NCBI RefSeq assembly: GCF_964656455.1
Contig: NC_135717.1
Span: 144,846,308 to 144,910,307 of the forward strand
DNA length: 64,000 nt
DNA from: Halichoerus grypus
Lineage: Eukaryota > Chordata > Mammalia > Carnivora > Phocidae
Direction: 5' to 3'
Both the position numbers and the translations under genes were made by a program. Shown here one piece after another: positions 10,738-22,100 of the stretch (position 1 is the stretch's first letter; each line of letters starts with the position of its first letter). The notes under the pieces are model-generated. The model saw only the letters and a program-made list of their open reading frames with translations. It ran no database searches and had not been told where the DNA came from.

Positions 10738-11689
10738 AACATGAACCTTGCCTTCGATTTCATCCACAGTGATCAGAGGATGTAAGTCTAGCAAATAAAG
10801 GTAAGGAACAGTAAGAGGCAAAGATAAAAAATTGTGTTTTCTCCTAAGGACCTGCTCTCATAAATGTAACCATTACAAAATCTACATAAGACATATTATC
10901 TGATTTTCAGCAGTTTACAATCTCACAATGGAGATGTGCACCAAAGCAGGATGTCCTAAGGGATAATTAAAAATGTATGTACTGGAGAATTCCAAGGCCC
11001 TATTTGTAGAATTCATAAAATCCCAGAAGGCTATAAGTTCTTTTCCTTATCTCTAGCTCAGAACTCCCACTAACAATGAGTTGTCTCCAGTTAATGATCA
11101 TCTCAGTATCCTACAATTGTTATCTCTGTTTCCAACATACTTTCACATATAGAAATTCACATGCACACACATGCATAATGTCCAGAAGGAATTTAAGTGT
11201 AGAAGACTATATCGAAGATTAGAATAGTGGTGGGAAGAACAGAAGATATATTGATGTTCAAACAACATATGTTGATTTAAATAGAATTTTAAGAGCAACA
11301 ATTACAATTATTATTTCCCTCCAATTAGAAATTTTTATAAGCTGCTTCATTTTATATGGTACCCAATTCCATATAATCTCAGTATTTAGTTAGCCAGGCA
11401 ATGCCCTTCCATTTATAATTCTCTGTCCCTTCTTTCTTAAGAACAAAAATATATTTCTCTAATTAATTATCTACATTGTACACTTGGTTTCTCTCTTCAG
11501 TTTCTGAGGCCCTTAGCTAATACTCATACTCTAAAGGTCAACCCCTCTACCCTAGACACCTATTAAAATACTGTATTACAAAAGCATGACGATTTTTAAT
11601 TAAAATCAATTCTGTTTCAAGCTGCTACTTTTTACATGGTAATGGAGGTTGACAGTGATCTAATTTAGATCGATGCTATGGACACTGAG
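10738..11689. other. Unique sequence, nothing supported
   Basis: No repeat or exon recognised. Only short AT-rich runs and a CACATGCACACACATGCATAA patch near 11159. Confidence 0.45.
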
Positions 11690-12065
11690 GTGTGCTCCCC
11701 ATATATCCTCCTCTTTTTAAGACCAAAACATTCATTTCCCCCAGCTGCTTAGGCTGTGACAACTGAACCTGATAGCCGAATGCTCTATGCTAAAGAAAGC
11801 CACCTTGTTCAAATTTGGGACATTCCTTTTGAGGGGCAGTCTGCTTCAATGACTGGCCAATGTTGGGGTATAAAAGTCACACCTCCTTGCCACAGTACTT
11901 TTTTCCCTTGCCTAGGTCTGTCCCTATGCTATCCCTGTATGTTAATCACTCCTAACTTTCTGCACACACACTCTATGTGTAGAACTTGTGTGTTTATCAC
12001 TGTCAGTAAATCTTTACCTTTGAGTTTTATTCCCAGGGAACCTAACCTGCAAATATTGGCTGGAT
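11690..12065 (+). mobile_element. Possible old LTR
   Basis: The layout resembles an LTR: balanced composition, GGGGTATAAAAGTCAC (TATA box near 11866), CT-rich text, AGTAAATCTTT, then 'tattcccagggaacctaacctgcaaa' as in LTR 3' ends. A 103-codon frame at 11756-12067 overlaps it but is not protein-like. The family is not identified. Confidence 0.4.
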
Positions 12066-12599
12066 AGAATAGCAGATTGGAGGAGGATGTTAATGAGATG
12101 GATTTTAGATATATTGGATTCTGTGTACTATTAGACAGCTAGTGTAAATTGCTTGCTGGTAGCAAAGAGAATAAATAAAAGAGAAAAGAAAGTTGAATAT
12201 ATAGATGTTGGAGTAATCAATACACTGATATATTTTAAATCACAGGAGTTAACTAGTTTCTTTTTGTTGAAAAAAAAAATCCACAAAGCTACAAACAAAA
12301 CTTGTCCTTTGGTTTCCAGGACAGTGAAATTGGTTTTTCTCAGGACTTTTTCCCCAAGTTCACTTCTTACTTCTTACCTGCTAACAAAACAGTCTAATTA
12401 CTCATAAGTTAAATAACTAATTCATTCAAATAATATCAACTTAACTCCTATAATATACCATAGAAGGTCTAAGATATGTTGTAATGAACAGAGAAAATTT
12501 TTCACCTAATAATTAGGAGATGGACATCAATAATGTGACAGAATAATAATCCAGGCAAAGATTCTGATGGGTGAACTTGTTTGGTGTGTTTAGCATCAT
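12066..12599. other. Unique AT-rich sequence, nothing supported
   Basis: No recognisable element. Confidence 0.45.
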
Positions 12600-12770
12600 A
12601 AATAAGACCATTGTAGCTGGAAAGTAGTAAATGAAGCAGGAGAATATACAGAGATGAGTTAAAGAATTTAACATGTGTTATATATTATAGGCCTTTAGAC
12701 CATGCTTTGAATTTGTTCTTCATTTTAATAACAGCAGGAAGAAATTGGAGATTTTATGCAACACATAAAT
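12600..12770 (+). mobile_element. Old unnamed mammalian repeat, copy A
   Basis: 'gtagctggaaagtagtaaatgaagcaggagaat' and 'ggcctttagaccatgctttgaatttgttcttcattttaataacagcagg' follow the same old repeat as at 175-345. Its segment order shows this copy is separate from the next one. Confidence 0.4.
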
Positions 12771-12784
12771 TTATGCATTAGTTA

Positions 12785-13685
12785 TTAAAACTTACTGAGC
12801 ACCTACTCTGTATTAGTTTATGTCTCTTAGTACTAGGATTCCAATGGTGAACAAAACAGATTACCTACTTGTATCTACATTCTCATGATATAAGAAATTG
12901 ACAATAGAGAAATAGTAGAGAAGAATAATAGAGTAGAAAAGTTTCAATAAATGAATAAACAACTAAATATTTGTGTAATAAAATATTAGGTAGTGATAAA
13001 ACTCATACTAAAAATAAAGCAGCATAAGAATATAAAGAATGACAAAGGATATTAATTTAAAATGTGTAATCAGGGAAGACTTTTTCAGCACAAACCTGAA
13101 TAAAGCACAAGAAAGAATATGAAAATAATTGCATTTGTTGTTACAATCATATTTAAACTTTAGAATGTTATATTAGCTGTAAAAAATTTTGAGATTCACA
13201 AGCAAATAGATGACTTTTAGAACATTGATATTGGATAAGTTCACCTTAGAAGAGAATGTAGAAAGGAAAGAGATAAAAACAGAAGCAAGCGAAGCTCAAC
13301 AAGAGTCTTTGTGTTGAGAAGAAAGAAGAGAGTCCCACTGAAATAGAGTGAAGTGAGAAGAGTGTGAAGTGGTGAAAAGGGTAAGTCTGAGAAAATGAGT
13401 AAGTTCTGAGAAATTCTTCTGGGAATGGAAAAAATGGGATAGCTTGGAGTGGGTTCAAAGGAGTTTTTTGATGATCCTATTATACATTTTGTGTGCTGGT
13501 GAAATACGTTGATCATGTCGAATTTGGTGATGTGGCAGAGCAGAAATAATTTTAGGAGCACAGTTCTTAATAATGGAGGAGAGAGCATGAGCCAAGGCAG
13601 AAATGGAGGAATTGGCAATGGACAAGAAGAGAACTCTTTCCACTGTAACAAGGGAGAGACTCCCAATTGAAAGTAAGATTATCAC
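12785..13685 (+). mobile_element. Old unnamed mammalian repeat, longer copy B
   Basis: It begins 'ttactgagcacctactctgtattag ... gattccaatggtgaacaaaacaga', continues with 'aatcagggaagactttttcagca' and ends with 'ggagagagcatgagccaaggcagaaatggaggaattggcaatgga ... ccactgtaacaagggagaga'. The later blocks match the purine-rich half of a long old eutherian repeat ('ggaggggttggcc ... gtaacaggagggaagg'). Minus-strand frames of up to 141 codons here (13241-13666) exist only because the sense strand is purine-rich. The family name is not recalled. Confidence 0.45.
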
Positions 13686-14857
13686 CTCAAAATTAACAAG
13701 TACAAAATGAACTCACTGAATTTCCCCAATCTTTTCTTTATGTGTTTCCTAACTCAGTCACTAGAATGAACTAAATGTCCAAGACAGAAAAAAAAAAAAA
13801 AAAAGACAATCTTCAAATCCCTTTCCCCATCACTAAAATCCAGCACAACCTTCTAAATTATCTCTAAACTCTTAAACTTCAGTGAGAGTGAGGCATACTG
13901 GTGAGATAAAGGTGAAGCTCTTCAGTGCAGTCTCAGTCCCGAGGGGATACCTTTTCTAGGGATGATGGTTGCTTTTTATATCTGCTATGTTCTGTTCTTT
14001 AATGTTCTCTTTATTTCTTACTAGTCCATCTCTCATTAATCCAATACCCTATTTTAGTTAATAATTCTTTAGTATCAGTTCTTCTTGTTCAAATTATTGT
14101 GCGGGTTCTCTCTCCCAGTTTTTGACCAGTATCTCTCCATCAATTCACATAAGAAGTGAAACTGAAATTCAAAACCAAATCTATTAACAACAGATAGTAA
14201 TATTTATGAAACTGCACTATCAACATTCTATACCTACTTGAACAATGAACTCAAGTTTTTATTAAATATCTTAGTGAGCAGAACTTTTTAAAAGATAACA
14301 TTGATTACCCGTGTGGATCTGTGTTGCCAGGCAGTTTGGTTATGACTAGAAACATCATTCATTCAGTAAATATTGAGTGAGCCCTGGCCATACTCAATGT
14401 ATTGTTGTAGGCCCTTGAACTAGAGAAATCAATCAGACTGATGAAATCTCTAATTTCACTGACTACTTCTGAAAAAGAAAGTGCCGTAAGTTTTACTATT
14501 GATGTTTTGGGTGCTTCAGCATTGTTTTATAGAAGAAACGGATGCATATATGCTTTGTGTTCTTACGATTATGAACACTCATATGCAAACTTTGTACATT
14601 TCTATAGACTATAATTATTGACTATTATTACTTTATTCATCATAGTCTATGTTACACCTACTAAGTTTACATATGTATAATAACAGGAGAAATAAAAAGC
14701 AAATGAAGATTGAATTTTAAGTTACTGTTTTATTGGGACTTTAACAATCTTACATTACAGAATATAAAAAGAGATTTGACACTTTTTCTTAAAGAGAGTG
14801 AAAATAGAGTACATATAATGATGTTTTCTCTTCACTCAAAGTACCATTCAAAATGTA
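13686..14857. other. Mostly unique sequence
   Basis: A 17-base A run lies near 13788-13804. 'attcattcagtaaatattgagtgagccctggcc' at 14357-14390 looks like an L2/MIR-class relic. Otherwise nothing recognised. Confidence 0.45.
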
Positions 14858-15066
14858 TGATTTTGGGACGCCTGGGTGGCTCAGTCAGTTAAGCATCTGC
14901 CTTCAGCTCAGGTCATGATCTCAGGTTCCTGGGATCCAGCCCCTCATAGGGCTCCCTGCTCAGAGGGGAGTCTGCTTCTCTCTTTCCCTCTGTCCATCCC
15001 CCAACTTGTGCTCCCTCTCTCTCTCTCAAATAAATAAATGAAATCTTAAAAAAAAAAGTCTGATTT
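14858..15066 (+). mobile_element. tRNA-derived carnivore SINE
   Basis: SINE at 14865-15057: head GGGACGCCTGGGTGGCTCAG, then 'ttcagctcaggtcatgatctcagg' and tail CAAATAAATAAATGAAATCTT plus A10. A short duplication (TGATTTT left, TGATTTC right) flanks it. Confidence 0.92.
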
Positions 15067-15862
15067 CACACTAAGTCACTATTTCATAAGTTCCACCCCT
15101 TGTAGATGAAAATTCCTGATGGTTTAAAACCCCTATGGGCGCTTCTATCCCTTCCTACTTCCTTTTTGAAGATTATTGTAACAGAGGAATTCTTTCTGCT
15201 CAGAACTAATGGCAATTTGAAATATATTTTCATATAGGTTTCTTATTTTTATGGAAATTCTAAAGAACTTTTCTCTTTATACTACTCACATCAAGCATTA
15301 TACTTTTTTTTGAGGTGGAAATAGGTTATTTCTTAATCCAATACATCAAAATCTTGGCTTTGTGTGTTCATTTGACATGTTACACATTAAATATCAAATA
15401 CATTAATTAAAACTTACTATTCTTTAATGAGATAGGCGTCTTACAAATTAGACAACTACAGAAGACACACATATTAAAAACTCAAGTATTACTTTAAAAA
15501 TAGTCATTGATGTATTTACTTAATAATCAAATCTCCATCATTTCCTATTTAAAAATGTAAATATGTCAAAAAAGATGTAAATATATCACCAGAAATGTGT
15601 TTCTAATCATAGTCCCCCGAGGCTTTTTAAAGAGTCACAGGAAAATACGCACAGCATGGTGATAAGAAAGAATTTGTTGAATAGACAAATATTGGAATCT
15701 AGGAAAGCCTTCTCTCTTGAATATCATTACCCTTATACACTTTCAATTTCTAAATCCCTTTTTTATAATTTCAAAAAAAAAGAAATTTTAAAAAAAATTT
15801 CAAAAAGAAATTAATATACTCTCAAACTTAGGAAGGATTCTTATATTTGCACCACAAAATTC
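15067..15862. other. AT-rich unique sequence, nothing supported
   Basis: Very AT-rich with A and T runs. No repeat or exon seen. Confidence 0.45.
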
Positions 15863-15934
15863 TGAAAAATATATATATTTTTTTTAATTTCTTTTTTTAA
15901 AGTTTTTATTTAAATTCCAGTTGAAAAATATATA
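15863..15934 (-). mobile_element. Extremely short L1 3' stub with target duplication
   Basis: Antisense L1 3' end of only about 45 bp: T-rich tail then AAGTTTTTATTTAAATTCCA followed by GT, identical in order to the start of the L1 at 57.16 kb. Flanks are TGAAAAATATATA at 15863-15875 and 15922-15934. See findings. Confidence 0.7.
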
Positions 15935-15995
15935 ATTTTTAAATAAAGTATTTCTCTTATCAATTAGCTGTTTTAACTACAGAAAATAGTTACAA

Positions 15996-16174
15996 AAAAA
16001 TGCCCAGTGGTGACTGGGTGGTGCAGTTGGTTAAGCATCTGACTTTGGTCAGGTCATGAACTAAAGGTCCTGGAATCAAGCCCTGCACTGGGCTCCCTCT
16101 GGCCCACCCCCTGCTCATGCTCTCTCTCTCTCTCTCAAACAAATAAAATCTTTAAAAAAAAAACCTGCCCAAAC
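15996..16174 (+). mobile_element. Diverged tRNA-derived carnivore SINE
   Basis: SINE at about 16006-16163: GACTGGGTGGTGCAGTTGG, 'taagcatctgactttgg', 'aatcaagccctgcactgggctccct', CTCTCTCTCTCAAACAAATAAAATC plus A. It is shorter and more diverged than its neighbours. AATGCCCA left and CCTGCCCA right suggest a decayed duplication. Confidence 0.88.
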
Positions 16175-17333
16175 CGTAACTGTTTGTTTGAAAAGCATAT
16201 AAATTGCAATAAGTTAACACAATTCAGATTTATGTTAATAATATGTTAGACATATAAATCCTGAGAAAATATATGCATAGTTGAACTTTCTTAATATGTA
16301 AATCAAGATTTCCAAATTCCTTGGTAGTGAAATATTAGATGTAGATTGTAATACAGTAAGTCTGGTTTAATATAACATGTTTATAGCTGAAATACCTACA
16401 TTCTAAACAAACAAAACTGTGCTTAGTATGTTAGATGTTTCAAACATACAGCATATTTAAGGACATAATATGCAGTAGAGAAAAATGTATGGGTATTTCA
16501 TTTTTCAACCAGAGAGAATTTAATCTTTACACTTAGTAAGGGTTCCCTATGTGCCAAGAAAAAAAAGTGTTCTCTATCTTCATTTATTTTTTATGAATGT
16601 GTGACAGGGACTCTCCCAAGTCTCCAAGTCACTAGAAATAGAAGAGTAATCAGCTCTACCCTGTTTTTTTATTTTGTCCTCAAACTATACTGTGAGTTAT
16701 TAATATCCCCTCTACAACAGATCACGAAACTGGAAATAGTAGGAGTTAAGCTGCAAAGTCACCATTACAGCCCATGCCTGTGTGTAGAAATGGACAATTT
16801 GAAGACAATAGCAGTTTACTATACTTATTAATAGAAAAAAAGATAATAAAGTCAGCTTTGCAACTTTGTCCTATACTCCCGTTTGTTTAGGATAGAGTTA
16901 GTTAATAAAAATGGTGTTATACAAGTTTTATATTTATTCATTCATTGCTGTGTCTGTGTTGAACATTGATTAACTTAGATCTCATATAAACAAGATTCCT
17001 TTCTTCATTAAGAAAAGAATCACAGTTTTAAACATTTATTTTCTCTGAGAAAGAAAGGGATTAAGGTGTTCAAATTAAAATCAATAAGAGCATGATTTGA
17101 AGGAGATACTATTCTACAGAGTTACATCAGGCAGGAACTATTATAAAGATATTTGCTTGTGATTGATAAACCTGAATATATATAATTAAAATCATAATCA
17201 TAATCAAAGGACATGCAAAGTTTTGTACTTTCATCTAATAATATTTCATTACATTATTATTTTACATTATACATTTTTATTTGAATGATGATTTGCATTC
17301 AGCTTTGCACTTGCATGTGTGAAAATTAAAAGA
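16175..17333. other. Unique sequence with a possible MIR trace
   Basis: 'gggttccctatgtgccaag' (16540) and 'cagatcacgaaactgg ... gagttaagctgcaaagtcacc' (16718-16765) have MIR-like order but are too decayed to be sure. The rest shows nothing. Confidence 0.35.
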
Positions 17334-17334
17334 G

Positions 17335-18261
17335 ATCTGTGATCAAAAAATGGGCAGAAGACATGAAGAGACACTTCTCTGAGGAAGACATACAAATGGC
17401 TAACAGACACATGAAAAAATGTTCATCATCATTAGCCATCAGCGAAATTCAAATTAAAACCACATTGAGAGACCACCTTGCACCAGTTAGAATGGCAAAA
17501 ATTGACAGGGCAAGAAACAACAAATGTTGGAGAGGTTGTGGAGAAAGGGGAACCCTCTTACACTGTTGGTGGAAATGCAAGTTGGTACAGCCACTTTGGA
17601 AAACAGTGTGGAGGTTCCTCAAAAAATTAAAAATAGAGCTACCCTATGACCCAGCAATTGCACTCCTCGGTATTTACCCCAAAGACACAGATGTAGTGAA
17701 AAGAAGGGCCATATGCACCCCAATGTTCATAGCAGCAATGTCCGCAATAGCCAAACTATGGAAAGGGCCAAGATACCCTTCAACAGATGAATGGATAAAG
17801 AAGATGTGGTCCATATATACAATGGAATATTACTCAGCCATCAGCAAGGATGAATACCCAACTTTTACATCAACATGGATGGGACTGGAGGAGATTATGC
17901 TAAGTGAAATAAGTCAAGCAGAGAAAGTCAGTTATCATATGGTTTCACTTATTTGTGGAACATAAGGAATAGCATGGAGGACATTAGGAGAAGGAAGGGA
18001 AAAATGAAGGGGGGGAAATCGGGAGGGAGAGATGAACCATGAGAGACTATGGACTCTGAGAAACAAACTGAGGGTTCTAGAGGGGAGGGGGGTGGGGGGA
18101 TGGTTTAGCCCGGTGATGAGTATTAAGGAGGGCATGTACTGCATGGAGCACTGGGTGTTACACAAAAACAATGAATTGTGGATCACCACATCAAAAACTA
18201 ATGATGTATTGTATGGTGATTAACATAACATAATAAAATTAAATTTTAAAAAATCTGTGAT
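17335..18261 (+). mobile_element. Young 5'-truncated L1 with short target duplication
   Basis: L1 3' end, about 909 bp, from the late ORF2 to the 3' terminus (AACATAACATAATAAAATTAAA). Flanks ATCTGTGAT occur at 17335-17343 and 18253-18261. The 3' UTR includes the G-rich GGAGGGGGGTGGGGGGATGG tract and 'gagcactgggtgttacacaaaaacaatgaattgtgg'. It is little diverged from what a caniform L1 would be. The A-tail is short or absent, ending in TTAAATTTTAAAAA. Confidence 0.93.
17345..17965 (+). pseudogene. L1 ORF2 C-terminal fragment, frame still open
   Basis: A 207-codon frame ending at the natural ORF2 stop encodes the last part of the L1 ORF2 protein. It begins [20 protein letters not shown] and has the cysteine-rich motif [18 protein letters not shown] (C-x3-C-x7-H-x4-C), about residues 63-80 of the frame. 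It continues [43 protein letters not shown] and [17 protein letters not shown]. Endonuclease and reverse transcriptase domains are missing. The first codon of the frame is GTG lying across the target duplication, so there is no true start and no reason to expect translation. Openness reflects youth of insertion. Confidence 0.92.
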
Positions 18262-19084
18262 TAGTTAGGCTCAAAGATCAGCTCCCATTCTTCTATACCA
18301 AGTTCTTCATTCTTAAACTTTTCTTGTTGAAGTCAATCTTTTTCTTACTATAAAATTTTACTCCTTTCTCCAAGAAGTTACCTTCGTATAGCATATAGAA
18401 GAAGCTAAACCATTATCTAACATATTTTTCTTGTTTCTGTAATAAAATATTGTCAGAGTTCATTAAGTAAAACTATCAACAAACCATTATTTAATGTTCC
18501 CTTTAATTCATATAATAGTAGAATTTTATCTAATATTTAACCATAGAAATCGTGTCTACTGTTAAGTATGTATGTTATAAAAGTGTTTTTCCCCTCACAT
18601 ATCTTCTCACTGATAGCCATTTTTGGTAGCATTATTCTCCTGGTTATCCAGGATTGAATCACTTGAATTACACTTTTTTTCTCATTTTCCACATCTGCTG
18701 AAACTTATATTCTACATTCATCTTTTACTTTCCATCCCCACAATCATCGCTTATCCTTACATAACTCATTACTAAGTGCAACCTGGTGACTCAGCACAGT
18801 ACTAGGTGCTGGATGTCACCATGCGAACATGTTCCCAGCCTCTGTAGATCTTGTAAAAAAGTATCTCTTGTGTCTTTTAGAATTTTGCTACCCATACTTT
18901 ACCATGTTCTATCACAAATAGACTTTCCTTCCTTTCTGTTGACTTTCCTTTACCTATTTTTTTAACACAAGAGAAACATGATCAGATTACATGCCTGTCG
19001 AATGGCAGGGTTGATGGATCTTGTTTGTTTTGTTTTGGGTTTCACTCAACTGTGCACTTAAGTAAGACTGAAGTCCTTCTCAGA
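18262..19084. other. Mostly unique sequence
   Basis: 'agtgcaacctggtgactcagcacagtactaggtgctgg' (18776-18815) and 'aacatgatcagattacatg' (18975-18993) resemble parts of the old unnamed repeat seen at 12.6-13.7 kb. Nothing else was recognised. Confidence 0.4.
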
Positions 19085-19321
19085 AGTACTCATGGGGGGT
19101 GCCTGGGTGGCTCATGGGGCACCTGGGTGGCTCAGTTGGTTAAGCGACTGCCTTCGGCTCAGGTCATGATCTCAGGGTCCTGGGATCGAGCCCCATATCA
19201 GGCTCCCTGCTCGGCGGGAAGCCTGCTTCTCTCTTTCCCACTCCCCCTGCTTGTGTTCCCTCTGTCGCTGTCTCTCTGTCAAATAAATAAATAAAATCTT
19301 TAAAAAAAAAAGTACTCATGG
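19085..19321 (+). mobile_element. tRNA-derived carnivore SINE with duplicated head
   Basis: Target duplication AGTACTCATGG at 19085-19095 and 19311-19321. The SINE starts GGGGTGCCTGGGTGGCTCA (19096-19114) and immediately starts again GGGGCACCTGGGTGGCTCA (19116-19134) before continuing normally: AGTTGGTTAAGCGACTGCC, GGGATCGAGCCCC, CTCCCCCTGCTTGTGTTCCC, tail and A10. The repeated head is 19 bp with a 20-bp period. See findings. Confidence 0.95.
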
Positions 19322-21337
19322 AAGCAGAGTAATACACAGTGCAATTTCTAAGGTATCTGGTTGTATCCAATATGATTATCTCCTTTCCTCACTGTCTGAG
19401 TCTCAGGCACTTGAAAGGAAGACCAGGCAAATTTGTTCAGTCCTGACCATACTTTGCAATCCAGACTTTCCCTGACTCTTACCTTTGTACAGGACTTTAT
19501 CATTAAATTGTACATCTTCCAGGATGCAATGTGGCATCATCAAATGCTTGATATTTCCTGCCATATTAGTTTGTACGAATTGCACTCTCTGAAAAGATAT
19601 AAAAGTAGTATTGGGGAGTCAAGAGTAGAAAACAGTAACCCTGAACAGATGTTTACTTTAAAAAGGTAGTAGCAAGAAAGAGGAATGAGATGGTTTCCAA
19701 GTTTTCTGTTTGATACAAACTCTGTTTCTTGGAATCGGGGCAAATGGTAGGAAAGAGTTCATGGCCCCATGTTCTTCCAGTCATTCAGAGCTTGCAATTG
19801 TTTCACGAGGTGATGAAAAGTTCTACCATTGATGGTTTTTATAACATTTAGTTGATATTTATCCCAATTTCTGGCATTTTTTTTTTCTAATAGTCTCAGA
19901 TTTAGTACTTTTAATGATTTTTCATGTGTTTCCTGTTTTGGGACTAGTTTAAAGGAAAGTAGGAAGAAGTTGACTCCATTGTAATCCAGAAGTTACCCCC
20001 AATTTTTTTATTGCAGTATAAATATTGAATAGGTTTATTTTACTTTTCTTTTGAAGATTCCATTAAGTAGTTGATTTATTCATCATGCCATCTGTTTTTT
20101 CCCCTTTTACTTTTAGGACACCAAAGGAGGAACATGTTTTGAAACTTTAATAAAGAGAGAGAGAAACAAAAAGAGAAAAAGCAGATGAACTTACGCATGA
20201 ACATGTACAGCAGCCAGCTGTGTTTGCTTTCTTTTGTATCTTTAAACATCAGTTTAATATTACTTTTCTTTTTTTTTACATGCATGCTGCCACAGATTGC
20301 CAACAAAGCATTTTTGGACCACTTTCAAAGCATTATAAGAAAATATACCCACATGGCAAACATTTTTCTTTTCCCTTCATCCTAGTTATTCCATTTGTGA
20401 CTGATGCATTACAACAAAATGTATACTTCAAATAAAATGTAATTTATTTTTTAAATTTGATCAAAATAGGTTTCCCTCTATAACATAAAAAGAAAAAAAC
20501 TAATTTTTATAATGGTAACTAGAAAATCTAGGAATAAATATTTTTGTAATATACAATATTATTTTAACTACTTTTAAGAAATGCATTATTTAGTGTAATG
20601 CATCATATTTGTATTTTAAGAATACTTTATTATAAAAATAAAAACAGGTATGTCTGTTAAGGTCTAGTACAGAAATAAAATACATTAAAAAAAAAAACAA
20701 GGAAATATCTCATGATTGCTTGCCAGAATAATTCTGATGAAATGAAAAGTGTGATAAGCAGCATGTCCTCAAGGGAAAGAGTAAAGAAATCACAGCTCTA
20801 AGTGAACTGTATTCTGGGAATCATCAAATAAACAAGAAATCCAAGTAGGCTATTATTAAGCCAAGTAGGAAGTCTTATTTTTTTTAAGTGCAGAATGGTG
20901 TCACTGTACATAATTTCTAAAACTATTTTAGTTGTAAGTTTAACATATAACCAATTAGATAATTCCTAGTCTAAAAGTATTGTGGCAAAAGCAACCTGAA
21001 AGAAATTTAAGAACCATTTTAACACACGGATTTTAATGTAGTTGAATAAATATTCATTTTAAAATGTAATCATAATCCTTAAACATTTTATAACATTTAT
21101 GAAAAATATATTCATTGCAGAAAATTTAGAATATACTAATAAGAAAAAAATTCATTTTCTTTGCAAAACTTAAGGAAAATAAGTAGTACATGGTAATTAT
21201 TTTTCTAATTTAATTTTCTGTTAATAAATGTATTACATATTATGCTCTGAATAAGTGTTCCTTGAATGACTAAATAAATGAATAACTAGAAATATCCAAA
21301 CTAGTTCAGAGAAGCTATCAAAATTTATTTCATTTAT
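19322..21337. other. Mostly unique sequence
   Basis: No exon or young repeat. 21090-21200 ('ttcattgcagaaaatttagaatatactaataag') resembles an old antisense L1 3' segment. Short frames (66-89 codons) on both strands lack protein character. Confidence 0.4.
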
Positions 21338-21586
21338 GTATTCTTCATATATTTTTTTAAAGATTTTATTTTTTAGAGAGTGCACATGCACACACACCTG
21401 CATGTGCAAGTGAGGGAGAGGCAAAGGGAGGCCAGAAAGAGGAAGAGAATCTCAAGCAGACTTCCTGCTGAGCATGGAGCCTGATTTGGGGCTCCATCCC
21501 ACCCCTGCGAGCTCATGACCTGCGCTGAAACCAAGAGTCAGCGGCTCACCCAGCTGAACCACCCAGGCGCCCAGTAGTCTTCATAT
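21338..21586 (-). mobile_element. Diverged tRNA-derived carnivore SINE
   Basis: Antisense SINE at 21351-21573: TAAAGATTTTATTTTTTAGAGAG, purine-rich body, 'cttcctgctgagcatggagcctgatttggggct', CACCCAGGCGCCC. Target duplication GTATTCTTCATAT (21338-21350) against GTAGTCTTCATAT (21574-21586). The body carries a short hairpin (21381-21408) not found in the other copies. Confidence 0.92.
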
Positions 21587-21629
21587 TTTAATTTCCATCT
21601 TCTTTTATACCAATATATTTGGACAATAA

Positions 21630-21742
21630 TCACGAAGAAGGAAAAAGATAGAAAAGGAGGCAAACAAGGAGAAGAAGAAAAATAGGAAGACAAAAAAGAG
21701 GAAGAAGGAGATAAGGCAGAGGAGAGGAAGAGGAAGAAGTCA
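21630..21742. repeat. GA-rich low-complexity tract
   Basis: About 110 bases of GAAGAAGGA, AGGAGG and AAGAAGAAG variants on the plus strand, i.e. polypurine/polypyrimidine DNA. The minus-strand Ser/Pro/Phe frame across it is an artefact. Confidence 0.85.
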
Positions 21743-21779
21743 GTTAATACGTACAAAGCAACATTTTATGTGTGGATAC

Positions 21780-22100
21780 CAACACAATGAGATAGGTATT
21801 TTTATTTTCATCTCCATTTTTCCAATGAGGAAAACGAGACACAAATAAGTAAAATATCTTGTCTAAGTTAACATAACTATTAAATGTTAGAAGTAGAACT
21901 TCATTTTAAGAGTCTGGTTCAGGGGCGCCTGGGTGGCTCAGTGGGCTAAGCATCTGCCTTCAACTCAAGTCATGATCTCAGGGTCCGGGATTGAGCCCCA
22001 CATCGGGCTCCCTGCCATCCCTCTGTTTGTGCTCTCTCTCTCAAATAAATAAATAAATAAAATCTTTAAAAAAAAAAAGCCTGTTTCAAAGTCCATGGTT
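21780..22100 (+). mobile_element. MIR remnant split by a SINE
   Basis: 'caacacaatgagataggtatttttattttcatctccatttttccaatgaggaaaacgagac' is the MIR core ('gaggtaggtactattattatccccattttacagatgaggaaactgaggc'). It continues to 'agtctggttca' at 21921 and resumes after the SINE with 'agcctgtttcaaagtccatgg', the usual end ('agtctgactccagagcccatg'). Confidence 0.8.
21911..22088 (+). mobile_element. tRNA-derived carnivore SINE with internal deletion
   Basis: SINE at 21922-22077: head GGGGCGCCTGGGTGGCTCAG, GGGATTGAGCCCCACATCGG, then a jump from 'ctccctgcc' to 'atccctctgtttgtgctctctctc'. The usual 'aagcctgcttctccctctcccactcccc' block is missing. Duplication AGTCTGGTTCA (21911-21921) against AGCCTGTTTCA (22078-22088), two mismatches. 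Confidence 0.92.

Noticed and set aside
13241..13666. 141-codon minus-strand frame
   Set aside because: It exists because the plus strand of an old purine-rich repeat lacks stop trinucleotides on its complement. The peptide is Leu/Ser/Phe/Pro-rich with no domain.
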